A stretch of 64,000 bases of DNA from DASZQY01 sp035548515 (GCA_035548515.1 DASZSW010000037.1:1-64000); one strand, 5' to 3'. Shown: positions 8,431-17,686, counted from the stretch's first letter. The notes: generated from the letters alone by a model not told the origin. Translations and numbers: made by a program.

Positions 8431-9431
8431 GCCCTCCGGCGAATTCGGGGGTCGAGGAAGGGTAGCGCCAGATCCAGAATGAGTGTCGCCACCGCGAGCG
8501 ACACGATCAAGGTGAACACGATTCCCTGAATGACGGGAAAGTCAGCAAGCTTGATCGAATTGAACAGAAGGAGGCCGATGCCTGGGTAGGTGAAGACCAC
8601 TTCCACCAGGATGGTGCCGGACACGACATAGCCGAGCTCCAGCGCCAGTGCGGTGATCTGGGGCAGCATGACGTTCCGCAAACCGTAGCGCACCAGGATC
8701 GTGCGGTTGGTCAGACCCTTCGCCTCCGCCATCGCGACGTAGTCCTGCGAAGTGATGCCGACCATCATGCTTCGCATCGAGAGCGCCCAGAACCCGACGC
8801 TGGACAGTATGATCGAGAGGGCGGGAAGCACCGAGTGCTGCAGCACGTCAAAGGCGAACTTCCAGGTGTGACTGGGAATGGTGCCGATGCGATAGCCGCC
8901 GGAGCCCGGCAGCCAGTGCAGCTCGAATGCGAACAGCCACAGCATGGCGAGACCGAGCAGATAGTAGGGAATCGCGGCCAGGGTAAAGACCGGCGGCGCG
9001 ATAGCGCGTATCCACGCCGGCGACTTTGGCCACCCGACTAGCGCGCCGAGCAGGCTTCCGAGTGCGAACGACACGAGCGTGGTGACCGTCAGCAGACCGA
9101 CCGTCCAAGGCAAGGCATCGCCGATCAATTGCGCCACCGTGCGCGGGTAGCTTGTGAAAGACTGACCCAGATCCAGCCTCGACATATCGCCGAGATAGTT
9201 CAGGTATTGGTGCCACAACGGAAGATCGAGCCCGAACTTCTCGTCGTACACTTTGACAAGATCGGAAATTCCCGAGGCGAACGAGGCGCCGTTCTTCATC
9301 TCATCGAGCAGGCGCGACCGGATAGGATCCTGTCCGGTCAATCGCGGCAGGAAGAAATTCAGGGTCCCTGCCGCGAAGACTACGAGGACAAGGAAAGCGA
9401 AGCGGCGTACCAGATATTTGACAGTTTCCAC
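8427..9431 (-). CDS. ABC transporter permease, OppB/DppB type
   Basis: A 334-residue permease starting with the typical VKYLVRRFAFLVLVVFAAGT first membrane segment. It has the periplasmic FLPRLTGQDP loop and the EAA-loop MAEAKGLTNRTIL. The start is GTG 9431 with GGGGAAG upstream; the frame stays open to 9485, but that part overlaps the end of the binding-protein gene. The substrate class (peptide versus oligosaccharide) cannot be told from permease sequence. Setting among sulfatase, epimerase and iol genes favours a sugar or cyclitol conjugate. Confidence 0.9.
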   Translation of the reverse strand: METVKYLVRRFAFLVLVVFAAGTLNFFLPRLTGQDPIRSRLLDEMKNGASFASGISDLVKVYDEKFGLDLPLWHQYLNYLGDMSRLDLGQSFTSYPRTVAQLIGDALPWTVGLLTVTTLVSFALGSLLGALVGWPKSPAWIRAIAPPVFTLAAIPYYLLGLAMLWLFAFELHWLPGSGGYRIGTIPSHTWKFAFDVLQHSVLPALSIILSSVGFWALSMRSMMVGITSQDYVAMAEAKGLTNRTILVRYGLRNVMLPQITALALELGYVVSGTILVEVVFTYPGIGLLLFNSIKLADFPVIQGIVFTLIVSLAVATLILDLALPFLDPRIRRRA

Positions 9432-9463
9432 TTCGCTTCCCCGTCCTGGACGGATGACGGCGG

Positions 9464-11251
9464 CTAGTTCGAGCCTGCCCTGCACAGATTGTGCAGGACC
9501 AGCCCAAATCCCAGAATCCGCGGCTGCTCGTTTACGTATTCGCCGAGCTTACCGTCGACCGTCGGCCAGCAGTCCCAGTACTTGGTCACCATGGCGATGT
9601 TGTGCATCCACTCAAAGGTCGGAATGCTCGGCAGATCGGGAAGCCAGATTTCCATCGCCTTGCGATAGAGAGGCATCAGGGCCGCCTCGTTCGACGGGTC
9701 AATCAGCGCCATCTGATCCACGAGTGCGTCGAAGTCGGCATTGCACCACTGGGTCTTGTTGCCGCCGACCACGCGGACGCCGGACGGGTCGGTCCGGGCG
9801 CAGGTGAAGGGCACCAGCGCCTCGTAGGGATCGCGGAAGGCTCCCTGCGCGCCATCAGCGATCACCGAAGTGTACTGCGCTCGGGCGAGCTGATCGGCAG
9901 CATCCGGCGGATCGCTGTAGGTCGCCTCAATTCCGGCGCGCCGCAGTTGCTCGACCACGATCTCGCCGGTCGCGTCCCATTCGTCCCAGCCGGCGATCTG
10001 CAGCTTCAGCTGCTTGCCGCTGGCATCTGCCCACATGCCGTCGGCGTTCTTGGTGTAGCCGGCAGCCTTCATTCGCTCGTCACCCTTGGCCGGGTTGTAT
10101 TCGTTGGTGTTGTACTTCCCCAACAGGTCCGGGATCGAGTCGGTGTACTTCTTCAGCCCGGCAAAATCCGGATAAGGCACCGGCGCCGGCGTCGTCGTGT
10201 CCATCCAGGCCACGCTGACGATCTGCTTGCGATCCAGGTAGTAGCTGATCGCCCAGCGGAGATCGGCACTGTTGAACGGCGCGGTCTGCGTCGGAACGAA
10301 AAGCTGCTGGGTGTAGGTATCCTCATACCCGTACGGCGGCTTGCGGCCCGAATGGAAAGTCACGTCCGGAGTCTGCTGAATGACAGAAATTGCCGCCGCA
10401 GGCGCGAGCACGGTGATGTCGATGTCGCCGTTGACTACCATCTGACTGCGAACAGTCTGATCTGTACCCGCGGCCAGGAATACCTCCCGCTTGAACGCGA
10501 GCGGATGATTGAGACCGGAGACGGACGCCCACCAATCGTCGCGGGTATCGAAAATCTTCTGCTGGGCGTTCGAGGCGACCACGTTGAACGGGCCGGTCGT
10601 TATCGGCCACTTCTTCTGGAGATCGTAGTTCGTGAAGGTCGCGAAGTCCTGACCCTCGAAAATGTGCTTCGGCACGATCGGGAACGCGCCCGCGTTCCAT
10701 TTCCAGGTGAAGAAATTGAAGAAGTAGCGCGGCGCCGGCGCCTTCATCTTGATGACGACGGTGTGATCGTCGGTCGCTTCGACACTCTTCGTGATATTCG
10801 CCAGATCCTTGCTGAAGCGAACCTTGCCGTTCAGGTCAATGAGGCTCTGCATAGTGAAGACGACGTCTTGCGCCGTAAATGGCTGCCCGTCGCTCCACTT
10901 CACTTCCGGACGCAGGTGAATCGTCAGCTGCGTGAAGTCGTCGTTATATTCGTAGCCCGACGCCTGCCAGAAGATCGTCTCGTCCTTGAATGCGTTCCAA
11001 TAGGCCAGTCCCTCCCACACGGAGCCCTGGCCGGTCACCAGGCTGGAGCCAATCGCGAAGGGATTGTAGAGCGTCGGGTCCTTCCATGCATTTTCGGCCC
11101 ACGACCCGACGATCAGCGTGTCCTGTCGTGCCACATCCGCCAGCGGCGGATCGTCGGCGTACGATGGAACCAGTGACGAAAGACCTATGCCCACGGCAAA
11201 GGCAACCACCATGCCCGCCTGATTGAGGCCGGCAATCCAGCGTCCAGACAT
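9464..11251 (-). CDS. periplasmic substrate-binding protein, SBP family 5
   Basis: A 595-residue family-5 (Opp/Dpp/oligosaccharide) binding protein. An N-terminal signal peptide is visible: Arg4 near the start, a hydrophobic core (MVVAFAVGIGLSSLV) and a probable cleavage after SYA-DD near residue 32. The mature protein begins with TLIVGSWAENAW, then the LRPEVKWSDGQPFTAQDVV motif typical of the family. It is the first gene of the leftward importer unit, directly behind a 435 bp region with two LacI-type operators. Length is in the family's upper range, as for oligosaccharide-binding members. Confidence 0.92.
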   Translation of the reverse strand: MSGRWIAGLNQAGMVVAFAVGIGLSSLVPSYADDPPLADVARQDTLIVGSWAENAWKDPTLYNPFAIGSSLVTGQGSVWEGLAYWNAFKDETIFWQASGYEYNDDFTQLTIHLRPEVKWSDGQPFTAQDVVFTMQSLIDLNGKVRFSKDLANITKSVEATDDHTVVIKMKAPAPRYFFNFFTWKWNAGAFPIVPKHIFEGQDFATFTNYDLQKKWPITTGPFNVVASNAQQKIFDTRDDWWASVSGLNHPLAFKREVFLAAGTDQTVRSQMVVNGDIDITVLAPAAAISVIQQTPDVTFHSGRKPPYGYEDTYTQQLFVPTQTAPFNSADLRWAISYYLDRKQIVSVAWMDTTTPAPVPYPDFAGLKKYTDSIPDLLGKYNTNEYNPAKGDERMKAAGYTKNADGMWADASGKQLKLQIAGWDEWDATGEIVVEQLRRAGIEATYSDPPDAADQLARAQYTSVIADGAQGAFRDPYEALVPFTCARTDPSGVRVVGGNKTQWCNADFDALVDQMALIDPSNEAALMPLYRKAMEIWLPDLPSIPTFEWMHNIAMVTKYWDCWPTVDGKLGEYVNEQPRILGFGLVLHNLCRAGSN

Positions 11252-11335
11252 CCTCTCTCTCCCCTTTGTCGGGCGCGCAACCCGTTTGTGGAGGCGGAAG
11301 CCGCCAAAGGCATACGCCCGTCTGCCAATTCAAAA

Positions 11336-11364
11336 ATCTTAGCCATGCACGGCGCAAATTGCAA
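11336..11364 (-). promoter_or_regulatory. candidate promoter of the ABC importer unit
   Basis: On the minus strand TTGCAA (11364-11359), a 17 nt spacer and TAAGAT (11341-11336) form a sigma70-like promoter 85 bp upstream of the binding-protein start. The -35 box is the proximal half of the operator palindrome, so repressor binding would block polymerase. The iolD unit repeats this geometry. Confidence 0.5.
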
Positions 11365-11374
11365 GCGCTTGCAA
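11359..11374. promoter_or_regulatory. LacI-family operator (perfect 16 bp palindrome)
   Basis: TTGCAAGCGCTTGCAA is a perfect palindrome with the central CG flanked by GC that is typical of LacI/GalR-family operators. The same 16-mer occurs upstream of iolD and of the iolE-like gene, so it is very likely the site of the regulator encoded at 17720-18751. Confidence 0.85.
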
Positions 11375-11399
11375 TGTCAATCGCATTAAGCCGGCTCCA

Positions 11400-11415
11400 G
11401 TGCATGCGCTTGCAC
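11400..11415. promoter_or_regulatory. second, slightly degenerate LacI-family operator
   Basis: GTGCATGCGCTTGCAC keeps the TGCA...GCGCTTGCA core with one inner mismatch relative to the palindrome. Its centre is 41 bp from the centre of the first operator, close to four helical turns, which would suit cooperative binding or a small loop. Confidence 0.6.
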
Positions 11416-11686
11416 AATCCCGCATCTGGACGTGAGACGGCCCCCAACGGCTCCCTAAGATGCGGCGTGCAGACGCGAACCGTTCGGGAAGTGAACGAGT
11501 CTGACTATGCTGCCGAACATCTCGACATAATCCGTCGTGTTTCGCAAAGTCAGGGCTTACAAATTTTCGCTCGCCGGAGAAAAGCAAATCCAAGCCGCGG
11601 CGATTGCGGAAAAGGTTGCGGCGTGAACATCGGCGCGAGCGTCGCGCCCATCCGGCAAACAATCTTCCGAATGCTTTGTGAAGCGA

Positions 11687-13084
11687 TCACGTCGGCGTCA
11701 CCGGGATGCGTTGGTGGCAAGCCCAGTTAAACACTGGGCGACCGTGAGCATCGAGGTCGGGGCTGCTGTCGCGCAGGCACGAGCGTGCGCCGGTGAACGG
11801 GCCACCGGGCTGTCCGGACTGGCCGGCATCGGCAATGCCTATGTAAGGATTGGCGCCATCCGGAACGGCGGTCAGGTCGACCTCCACGACGTTGTCGCCT
11901 AGCACGCGCGCGCGTTTCACTGCGGCGCTGCCGCTGTCATCGATGTAGCGGATGCCCAGATTGCCTGGATCGCCGACGTTAACGTCGTCCTTCACAAGCG
12001 GACCGAAGGGCGTGTGGAAGGACAGCATGATGGTCGCACCCGAGCGCTTGGCCGAGATCGCGTGGGTGGGTTTCCATGCGTCGCCACTGATCATGCCCAT
12101 CGCGGCGCGCGCGTGCATCGCTCCGATGCGCGTGTAAGAGTCGCTGGTGAGATGGCGGCCGTCGGTGTTCGTCGGCACCCAATATTTCGGGCCGGCACAT
12201 GCGAAACGGTCGGGAAAGTCGAGGGCCGCCTGAAGCTGTTCGAGCGGCACCAGGCAGTCGGTCATGCCGTAGCTCGTCCAGTTGCTGATCTGATCGAGCA
12301 GCATCGGCACCCGCTCGCTCTGATGGGTGATCGCGCGCATGTCGGTGTCATAGTCGGCTTGCAGCCGAACCAGGTCGGCGAGATATGCGCCCGGCGGCCG
12401 GCCGCAATCGTCCTCGCCCTGGATCCAGTCGACCAGCGCTACGCGGTAGCCGAGCCCGAGACGGCCTGCCTCCGCCCTCGCCGCGGTCACAGCTGTGATG
12501 GCGTTGTTGTAGTAGACCGTGCCTTTGCCAAGAGACGCAATGTCCTTGCCGTTTCGTCCGTGCGCACTGGACAGAAGCGCCGCGTCGGAAGGCAGACCGC
12601 GCAGGCGGTTTAGCTGTGCCGAGAGTTGCACCAGCGGTATCTCACTAAGCTTTGCGACCAGCGGCTTGAACGGCGTCACCATGGCTGGTGTCAGCGTCGC
12701 GTCCTGGTCGGTCAGGCGGACGCCGTCAAAGATCGTGTAAAGCCGGTTGGCGACCGGTGGCCGCATTGTTACGGCGTCGCTGGTGCCGCCCATCGAAAGC
12801 GACTGACCCGAACTGATGATATGGAGCAGCCGCGTCGCGAATGGCGCGACCGAACCCTCGGCCGGCAGGGTGACCGATTCCTGATGAACACCGCCGGCGG
12901 CGCTGACGTAGTTTATTCGGCGGGATGTGACGGACGGCGAAAAGTTATCGCCGGAGGAAGTGATCTGATAAGGCACACCGCCGATCAACGCGAAAACATC
13001 GCGGCCGCCGATCGGTCCGACGGTGTAAACCTGCGGCATACCATCCGCGGCGTTCATTTCGTCGCCGGATGCGGGCGGGGTCAT
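11687..13084 (-). CDS. SGNH-hydrolase/SASA-type carbohydrate esterase-like protein
   Basis: A 465-residue protein with the blocks of the SGNH/sialate-O-acetylesterase superfamily. The nucleophile block is IISSGQSLSMGG (Ser in GQS, about residue 92), the oxyanion/GE block is VDWIQGEDD near residue 217, and the C-terminal Asp/His block is DGRHLTSDSY near residue 315. No signal peptide is visible. The last 120 residues form an extra beta-rich region. Such enzymes remove acetyl or other acyl groups from sugars. It is the last gene of the iolD-iolC-iolB-aldolase unit, 3 nt after the aldolase gene, so it likely deacylates a pathway intermediate or imported substrate. Confidence 0.7.
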   Translation of the reverse strand: MTPPASGDEMNAADGMPQVYTVGPIGGRDVFALIGGVPYQITSSGDNFSPSVTSRRINYVSAAGGVHQESVTLPAEGSVAPFATRLLHIISSGQSLSMGGTSDAVTMRPPVANRLYTIFDGVRLTDQDATLTPAMVTPFKPLVAKLSEIPLVQLSAQLNRLRGLPSDAALLSSAHGRNGKDIASLGKGTVYYNNAITAVTAARAEAGRLGLGYRVALVDWIQGEDDCGRPPGAYLADLVRLQADYDTDMRAITHQSERVPMLLDQISNWTSYGMTDCLVPLEQLQAALDFPDRFACAGPKYWVPTNTDGRHLTSDSYTRIGAMHARAAMGMISGDAWKPTHAISAKRSGATIMLSFHTPFGPLVKDDVNVGDPGNLGIRYIDDSGSAAVKRARVLGDNVVEVDLTAVPDGANPYIGIADAGQSGQPGGPFTGARSCLRDSSPDLDAHGRPVFNWACHQRIPVTPT

Positions 13085-13087
13085 CGG

Positions 13088-13909
13088 TCACCTCAACTGC
13101 GTAAGGATTTCCAGCGCTGCGTCGCGAACTTTCGGGATGGTCGGAGCGAGGAGCGCGATACGATCGAAGGCCGCGGGATCCGCAGCCATGTGCGCGCGGA
13201 GCGCCATGCCGAACGTGCGTCTGAGTTCGGTGCCAAAATTGATCTTGCAGACGCGCGAGTGCAGCGCGACGTCGCGCCGCGCGACCGCCGAGAGGCCGCT
13301 GCCGCCGTGAACAACCAGGGGCGTCACCGTCACGGCTTCGATAGCGCGTACGCCGTCCATGTCGATCTCGCTGGCAGCGTTCAACTGCAGGTGCGTGTTG
13401 CCGATCGCGACGGCTATTGCGTCGACCCCTGTTTCGCGCTCGAAAGCGGCGGCCTCGTCGGGCCTGGTCGGGATCGAAGCTTCCCCACCGGCGTAGCCGA
13501 CGATGCCAACCTCGCCCTCCACGGAAACGCCCGCCGGATGGGCCAGCTCGACGACAGCACGAGTCCGTTCGATGTTCTCATGCAACGGCAGTCGCGAGCC
13601 GTCGTACATTACCGACGTGAAGCCAAGGTCGATGGCTTCGCGGCATTCGTCGAGCGAGGACGCGTGATCCAGGTGCGAGACGACTGGCACGCGCGCGTGT
13701 TCGGCCAAGTGCCGGAACATCGTGGCGAGTATCGCCAGTGGCGTGTGCTTGCGGCAGTTTGGCCCCGCCTGCAGGATGACCGGACTGGCAGCGACCTCGG
13801 CTGCTTCGACGTAAGCAAGCGCATCTTCCCAGCCAAGCACCACAAGTCCGGCGACGGCGTAATGCCCAGCCAGAGCAGGTTGCAGGACATCGCGGAGGTT
13901 CGCGATCAT
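13088..13909 (-). CDS. class II (zinc) aldolase, IolJ/GatY/FbaA-like
   Basis: A 273-residue class II aldolase. The zinc ligands are visible in SHLDHASS (two His about residues 77-80), the conserved Asp in MYDGS, the EGEVG loop near 130, and the phosphate/zinc segment VVHGGSGL near 207. In an iol operon its expected job is to split 2-deoxy-5-keto-D-gluconate 6-phosphate into dihydroxyacetone phosphate and malonate semialdehyde (the IolJ step). It overlaps the iolB stop by 4 nt. It could also be a tagatose- or fructose-bisphosphate aldolase, but the neighbours favour IolJ. Confidence 0.82.
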   Translation of the reverse strand: MIANLRDVLQPALAGHYAVAGLVVLGWEDALAYVEAAEVAASPVILQAGPNCRKHTPLAILATMFRHLAEHARVPVVSHLDHASSLDECREAIDLGFTSVMYDGSRLPLHENIERTRAVVELAHPAGVSVEGEVGIVGYAGGEASIPTRPDEAAAFERETGVDAIAVAIGNTHLQLNAASEIDMDGVRAIEAVTVTPLVVHGGSGLSAVARRDVALHSRVCKINFGTELRRTFGMALRAHMAADPAAFDRIALLAPTIPKVRDAALEILTQLR

Positions 13910-14757
13910 CGAAATTTCGCGATCATGTCCTTGATGCCGGGGATGGTCTCGACCTGATAAGCGTGCTCCGGCTGGAAATATTGGACGAGTGGCCGTTGGG
14001 TGGCGCCGGCGAGCACCGTGAAATAGTACATCTCGTAGCCGGGCGCCGCGACGCAGGGGTGGTAACCTGACCTGATCTTGAACGTCGAACCTTCGACGAC
14101 GTGGAATGCCCGACCGACCCGTGCATCAGGCTCCTGCAGGAGCTGAAGGCCGAAACCGTGATTGGGGCGAAAGCGAAAGTTGTAAACTTCGTCATGCCGC
14201 GTCTCGTCGGGAAGACGATCGGTATCGTGCTTGTGCGGCGGAAAGCCTGACCAGCCCCCTGCCCCGACGGTGAAGAGTTCGGAGACCAGCAGGCGGCCGA
14301 CTTGCCCCGGGGGGTTGCGGCCGAGGATGTGTTTGATCTTGCGGTGGGTCTTCGTTTCGTCGGAGCCGTACTGGACGAAATCGATGTGGGCCGGGCGAAC
14401 GACGAACGGCTGATACGCCTCATCGCAACGCGCGCCCGCCACGAACACCTCGGTGTTGTCGGAAACGCAGACGAAATTCGCGGTCGCCCCCAGCGGCACG
14501 TAGACGCCCGACGGTTCGCCCTCCCACAGGGTTTTGCGTTCGCCGACGGCATCGAATGAGAACGGTCCCTTCCCCGTTTCCACCTGGACGTCGATGGTTC
14601 CGTGCACCGGGACGAGGCACGTCTCGTAACCCGGCACGCCGGAGGAAAACCGCTCACCCTTCTTGAGATGCACGACGTTGAGGTAGGCCAGCGGCACATC
14701 CGGATCGCCGCTGCCGACGATCGGACGATTGCTATTGTCGTACGGCGGGATGTGCAT
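13906..14757 (-). CDS. iolB: 5-deoxy-glucuronate isomerase (IolB)
   Basis: A 283-residue bicupin matching IolB throughout. Conserved features include LNVVHLKKGERF, the metal-binding HKHD and DEVYNFRF segment (His/His/Glu, residues about 185-205), and GYHPCVAAPGYEMYY. It isomerises 5-deoxy-D-glucuronate to 2-deoxy-5-keto-D-gluconate in inositol catabolism, in the cytoplasm. I chose ATG 14757 (MHIPPYDN), which overlaps the end of iolC by 26 nt; upstream in-frame codons lie in the kinase gene in another frame and look non-coding. Confidence 0.93.
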   Translation of the reverse strand: MHIPPYDNSNRPIVGSGDPDVPLAYLNVVHLKKGERFSSGVPGYETCLVPVHGTIDVQVETGKGPFSFDAVGERKTLWEGEPSGVYVPLGATANFVCVSDNTEVFVAGARCDEAYQPFVVRPAHIDFVQYGSDETKTHRKIKHILGRNPPGQVGRLLVSELFTVGAGGWSGFPPHKHDTDRLPDETRHDEVYNFRFRPNHGFGLQLLQEPDARVGRAFHVVEGSTFKIRSGYHPCVAAPGYEMYYFTVLAGATQRPLVQYFQPEHAYQVETIPGIKDMIAKFR

Positions 14758-15733
14758 GAGCGGCCTTTGGCGTCGGATATTCGGCAATGAATTGATCCAG
14801 TTCGGCGGGTGTCGGCATCGCAAAGGCGCAGCCGCGGCGCGAGACGACGAAGGCCGCGGCGGCAGAGCTTCGCACCACGGCTGCCTGCAGGTCGGCGCCC
14901 GACAAAAGACCGGCGACGAGCGTGCCCAGGAAGGCATCCCCCGCGCCGAAGGGCTTCTTCACCTGCACCGGAAAGATCCCGGCATCCGTCTCGCCGCGGC
15001 TGGTTAGAGTCGTCGACCCCCCGGCGCCTTTCTTGAGGACGGCAAAGTTGCCGCCGCCGGCGACGAATTCTCTCGCTGCGGCTATCGGCTCCCCCGACGC
15101 CAGAAGCGCGAACTCGTCGTCGTTGCCGACGACGGCGTCGCAGAGGCGCGCGGCCTCGAGATAAACTTTGGCCGCTACCTCATTTGACGGCCACGAATAG
15201 GCCCGGTGGTCGATATCGAGGATCGTGAACGTGTTGGTGGCGCGCGCCAATGCAAGCGCGTGCATCACCGCCGATCGCGAAGGGTCGCCGACGAGGGCTG
15301 TGCCGGTGACGACGAGCACGGCCGCGCTGGCGATTTGCGCAGGATCAAAGTCATCTGCGCGAAGCTGGAGGTCCGCTGCCTGATTGCGATAGATGACGAC
15401 GCTGCAGTCTTCCTTACGCGTCTCGGCAAGCGCGAGGCTGGTGCGATAGTCTCCCTTGACGAGGCGACATCTGCCGGTGTCGACCGACAGGCGGGCAAGG
15501 GCGGCGCTGACGAAACGCCCGACCGCGTCATCGGAAAGGCAAGTGATCAGCGCGGTTCGGAAACCGTGACGCGCGATTGCCACGGCGATGTTGCCGGCAC
15601 TTCCTCCGATCTCGGCGGCGAAGCTGGTCGCCTCTTCGATGCGCGTTCCGTCGGGCGTTGGGTAAAGGTCCATTCCGGCCCGGCCGACCACGATCGCCCC
15701 CAAGGGCCGGGAGGCATCCAGCGGGACCTTCAT
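14732..15733 (-). CDS. iolC: 5-dehydro-2-deoxygluconokinase (IolC, PfkB family)
   Basis: A 333-residue PfkB/ribokinase-family kinase. The IolC-type N-terminus GRAGMDLYPTPDGTRIEEA is followed by GGSAGNIAVA. The catalytic and anion-hole motif KKPFGAGDAF, with the IolC-specific KKPFGAGD wording, lies near residue 270. It phosphorylates 2-deoxy-5-keto-gluconate on O6. The start ATG 15733 is one base after the iolD stop (TGACATG), implying translational coupling. An in-frame upstream extension to 15826 lies wholly inside iolD and is rejected. Confidence 0.93.
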   Translation of the reverse strand: MKVPLDASRPLGAIVVGRAGMDLYPTPDGTRIEEATSFAAEIGGSAGNIAVAIARHGFRTALITCLSDDAVGRFVSAALARLSVDTGRCRLVKGDYRTSLALAETRKEDCSVVIYRNQAADLQLRADDFDPAQIASAAVLVVTGTALVGDPSRSAVMHALALARATNTFTILDIDHRAYSWPSNEVAAKVYLEAARLCDAVVGNDDEFALLASGEPIAAAREFVAGGGNFAVLKKGAGGSTTLTSRGETDAGIFPVQVKKPFGAGDAFLGTLVAGLLSGADLQAAVVRSSAAAAFVVSRRGCAFAMPTPAELDQFIAEYPTPKAAHAHPAVRQ

Positions 15734-15734
15734 G

Positions 15735-17606
15735 TCAGACGCCTCGCCGCTGTCGCTCGCGGCCCTCGCCGATCCGCGCAGCGGCCGCCAGTATCTGAGG
15801 ACGCTTGCTGACCTCGGGGGTGCCAACCTCCCACCACGCTTTGCTCTCGTCAGTCCATCCGTTGGGATCGACCTTGATCTCGATCACGTAGGTGCGATCC
15901 GACTGCCGGGCGCGGTCGAATGCCATCTCAAGTTCGGCAATCGTTCCCACGGTTTCGGAGCGCGCGCCCATCGCAGCCGCATGGGTCGCGAAGTCGACGG
16001 AGAACGGCTCGGTCAACGGGGAACTGTCGGCGATCAGGTTGTTGAACGACGCGTTGCCGGTGTTGCGCTGAAGCTTGTCGATCACAGCGAAGCCGCCGTT
16101 GTCGCAAACGATGACGATGAGCTTCCGGCCGGCGAGGACGCTCGAGTAGATCTCCGAGTTGAGAATGAGATACGAGCCATCGCCTACAAGCACGATCGTA
16201 TCGCCGGCGTCACTGCGCTCCATCTGCGCGATGCGTGAGCCGAGGCCGCCGGCGATCTCATATCCCATGCAGGAAAAACCGAACTCGACATCGACGGCAG
16301 TGCCGGAAGTCGAGCGCCAGTTCATGGAGAGCTCGGCGGGAAGGCCGCCGGCTGCGGTCACGACGCGATCGCCCGCCGTGGTCCGACGGTTCACGACGCC
16401 AACCACCTGCGCGTACGTGGGCGTGGAATTCGTTGGCGCCGTGCGCTGATTGACGCGGGCGTGCCAACCATCGCGCAGTTCGCGCGCCCGTCTGGTCCAC
16501 TGCGCGTCCGCCTTCCACTCGCCAAGGGCCGCGGCGAGTGCGGCGAGCCCTTCCCTTGCGTCGGCAACGACCGGCGCGGCGAAATGCTTCGCCGCGTCGA
16601 AGCGGGCCGCATTCAGCGCGACGATCGGTGCGTCTTTCGCGAACACGGTCCACGACGCGGTCGTGAAGTCCTGAAGGCGGGTGCCGATTGCAAGCACGAG
16701 ATCCGCCTCGCCTGCAACCGTGTTGGCGCTATCGGCGCCGGTGCTGCCGAGGGGGCCGCAGTTGCCGGGATGCCGATCGTCCAGCGCCGACATCCCGGCG
16801 ATCGTCTCGACGACGGGGATGCCGCGGCTCGCTGCGAACTCCGCTAGTTGCCTCGTCGCCAGCGCGTAGTGGACGCCGCCGCCCGACACAATCACCGGCC
16901 GCTTCGCTCGGCGAATGAGATCCGCCGCGGCGATGACCTCGTCCGTATCCGGATGCAGGCGTCGAATCCGGTGCACGCGCGGCTCGAAAAAGCGCGCCGG
17001 AAAATCATAACTGACGCCCTGCACATCTTGCGGCAATCCGAGGAACGCGGGGCCGCAATCGGCAGGATCGAGCATGGTCGCGACGGCGGCCGGCAGCGAC
17101 TGGATCAACTGGGCCGGGTGCGTGATGCGGTCCCAATACCGAACGACCGGCTTGAATGCGTCATTCACCGATATCGTCGGATCGCCGAAGTGCTCGACCT
17201 GCTGCAACACCGGATTGGGCAGACGATGATGATAGGTGTCGCCCGCGAGGAAGAGCACCGGCAAGCGGTTCGTGTGGGCCACGCCGGCGGCGGTTATCAT
17301 GTTCGTTGCGCCCGGACCGATGGACGACGTCGCGATGCAGATGCGGCGGCGGAGGTGCGCCTTGGCGTAGGCCACAGCCGCCAGTCCCATGGATTGTTCG
17401 TTCTGCCCGCGCCAGGTCGGCAACTGGCCGCGCGCTTCGTATAGCGCTTCGCCAAGACAAATGACGTTGCCATGACCGAAGATCGCGAATGCACCACCGA
17501 ACAAAGGCTGCGCACCGCCATCGACCGCAATCTGTTGCGCGGTCAGATACTTGACCAGTGCCTGGGCGGTCGTCAGCCCAACGTAATTCTCTGAACCCGT
17601 CGACAA
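15735..17606 (-). CDS. iolD: 3D-(3,5/4)-trihydroxycyclohexane-1,2-dione acylhydrolase (IolD)
   Basis: A 623-residue ThDP enzyme of the acetolactate-synthase fold. The conserved glutamate is in QNEQSMG near residue 72, the IATSSIGPGATNM segment follows, the central domain contains VIVSGGGV, and the ThDP-binding LVGDGSYL...NGGF lies near residues 475-510. It hydrolytically opens the cyclohexanedione ring of the inositol pathway to 5-deoxy-glucuronate, the step that defines cyclitol breakdown. It is the first gene of the leftward iol unit, 61 bp downstream of a perfect LacI-type operator. Length matches IolD (about 620-640). Confidence 0.95.
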   Translation of the reverse strand: MSTGSENYVGLTTAQALVKYLTAQQIAVDGGAQPLFGGAFAIFGHGNVICLGEALYEARGQLPTWRGQNEQSMGLAAVAYAKAHLRRRICIATSSIGPGATNMITAAGVAHTNRLPVLFLAGDTYHHRLPNPVLQQVEHFGDPTISVNDAFKPVVRYWDRITHPAQLIQSLPAAVATMLDPADCGPAFLGLPQDVQGVSYDFPARFFEPRVHRIRRLHPDTDEVIAAADLIRRAKRPVIVSGGGVHYALATRQLAEFAASRGIPVVETIAGMSALDDRHPGNCGPLGSTGADSANTVAGEADLVLAIGTRLQDFTTASWTVFAKDAPIVALNAARFDAAKHFAAPVVADAREGLAALAAALGEWKADAQWTRRARELRDGWHARVNQRTAPTNSTPTYAQVVGVVNRRTTAGDRVVTAAGGLPAELSMNWRSTSGTAVDVEFGFSCMGYEIAGGLGSRIAQMERSDAGDTIVLVGDGSYLILNSEIYSSVLAGRKLIVIVCDNGGFAVIDKLQRNTGNASFNNLIADSSPLTEPFSVDFATHAAAMGARSETVGTIAELEMAFDRARQSDRTYVIEIKVDPNGWTDESKAWWEVGTPEVSKRPQILAAAARIGEGRERQRRGV

Positions 17607-17645
17607 TTTCCCCCCTCGCCGGACGTCCCACGCCTTTTGATCGGA

Positions 17646-17674
17646 AGCCTAGCCAAAGCGGACGCAATTTGCAA
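17646..17674 (-). promoter_or_regulatory. candidate iolD promoter
   Basis: On the minus strand TTGCAA (17674-17669), a 17 nt spacer and TAGGCT (17651-17646) mirror the geometry of the importer promoter, with the -35 box formed by the proximal operator half. The -10 match is only three of six, so this rests mainly on the shared layout. Confidence 0.4.
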
Positions 17675-17686
17675 GCGCTTGCAAAT
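17667..17686. promoter_or_regulatory. LacI-family operator upstream of iolD (20 bp perfect palindrome)
   Basis: ATTTGCAAGCGCTTGCAAAT is a perfect 20 bp palindrome between the end of the regulator gene and iolD. It is the longest of the three matching sites. Confidence 0.88.

Larger units (their letters stand above)
11252..11686. other. 435 bp intergenic control region between esterase and binding-protein genes
   Basis: No gene is supported here. Open frames on both strands cover the region but lack family features and span the operator sites. It contains two LacI-type palindromes (11359-11374, 11400-11415), a promoter candidate for the leftward ABC unit (11336-11364), and the 3' untranslated tail of the esterase gene, whose terminator I could not recognise. 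Confidence 0.7.

Noticed and set aside
9491..11176. 561-codon plus-strand open frame opposite the family-5 binding protein
   Set aside because: The minus strand encodes an unmistakable secreted binding protein; the plus frame has no family features.
11266..11730. 154-codon plus-strand frame and overlapping minus frames in the control region
   Set aside because: They run across both LacI operators and the promoter candidate, lack a ribosome site and show no domain.
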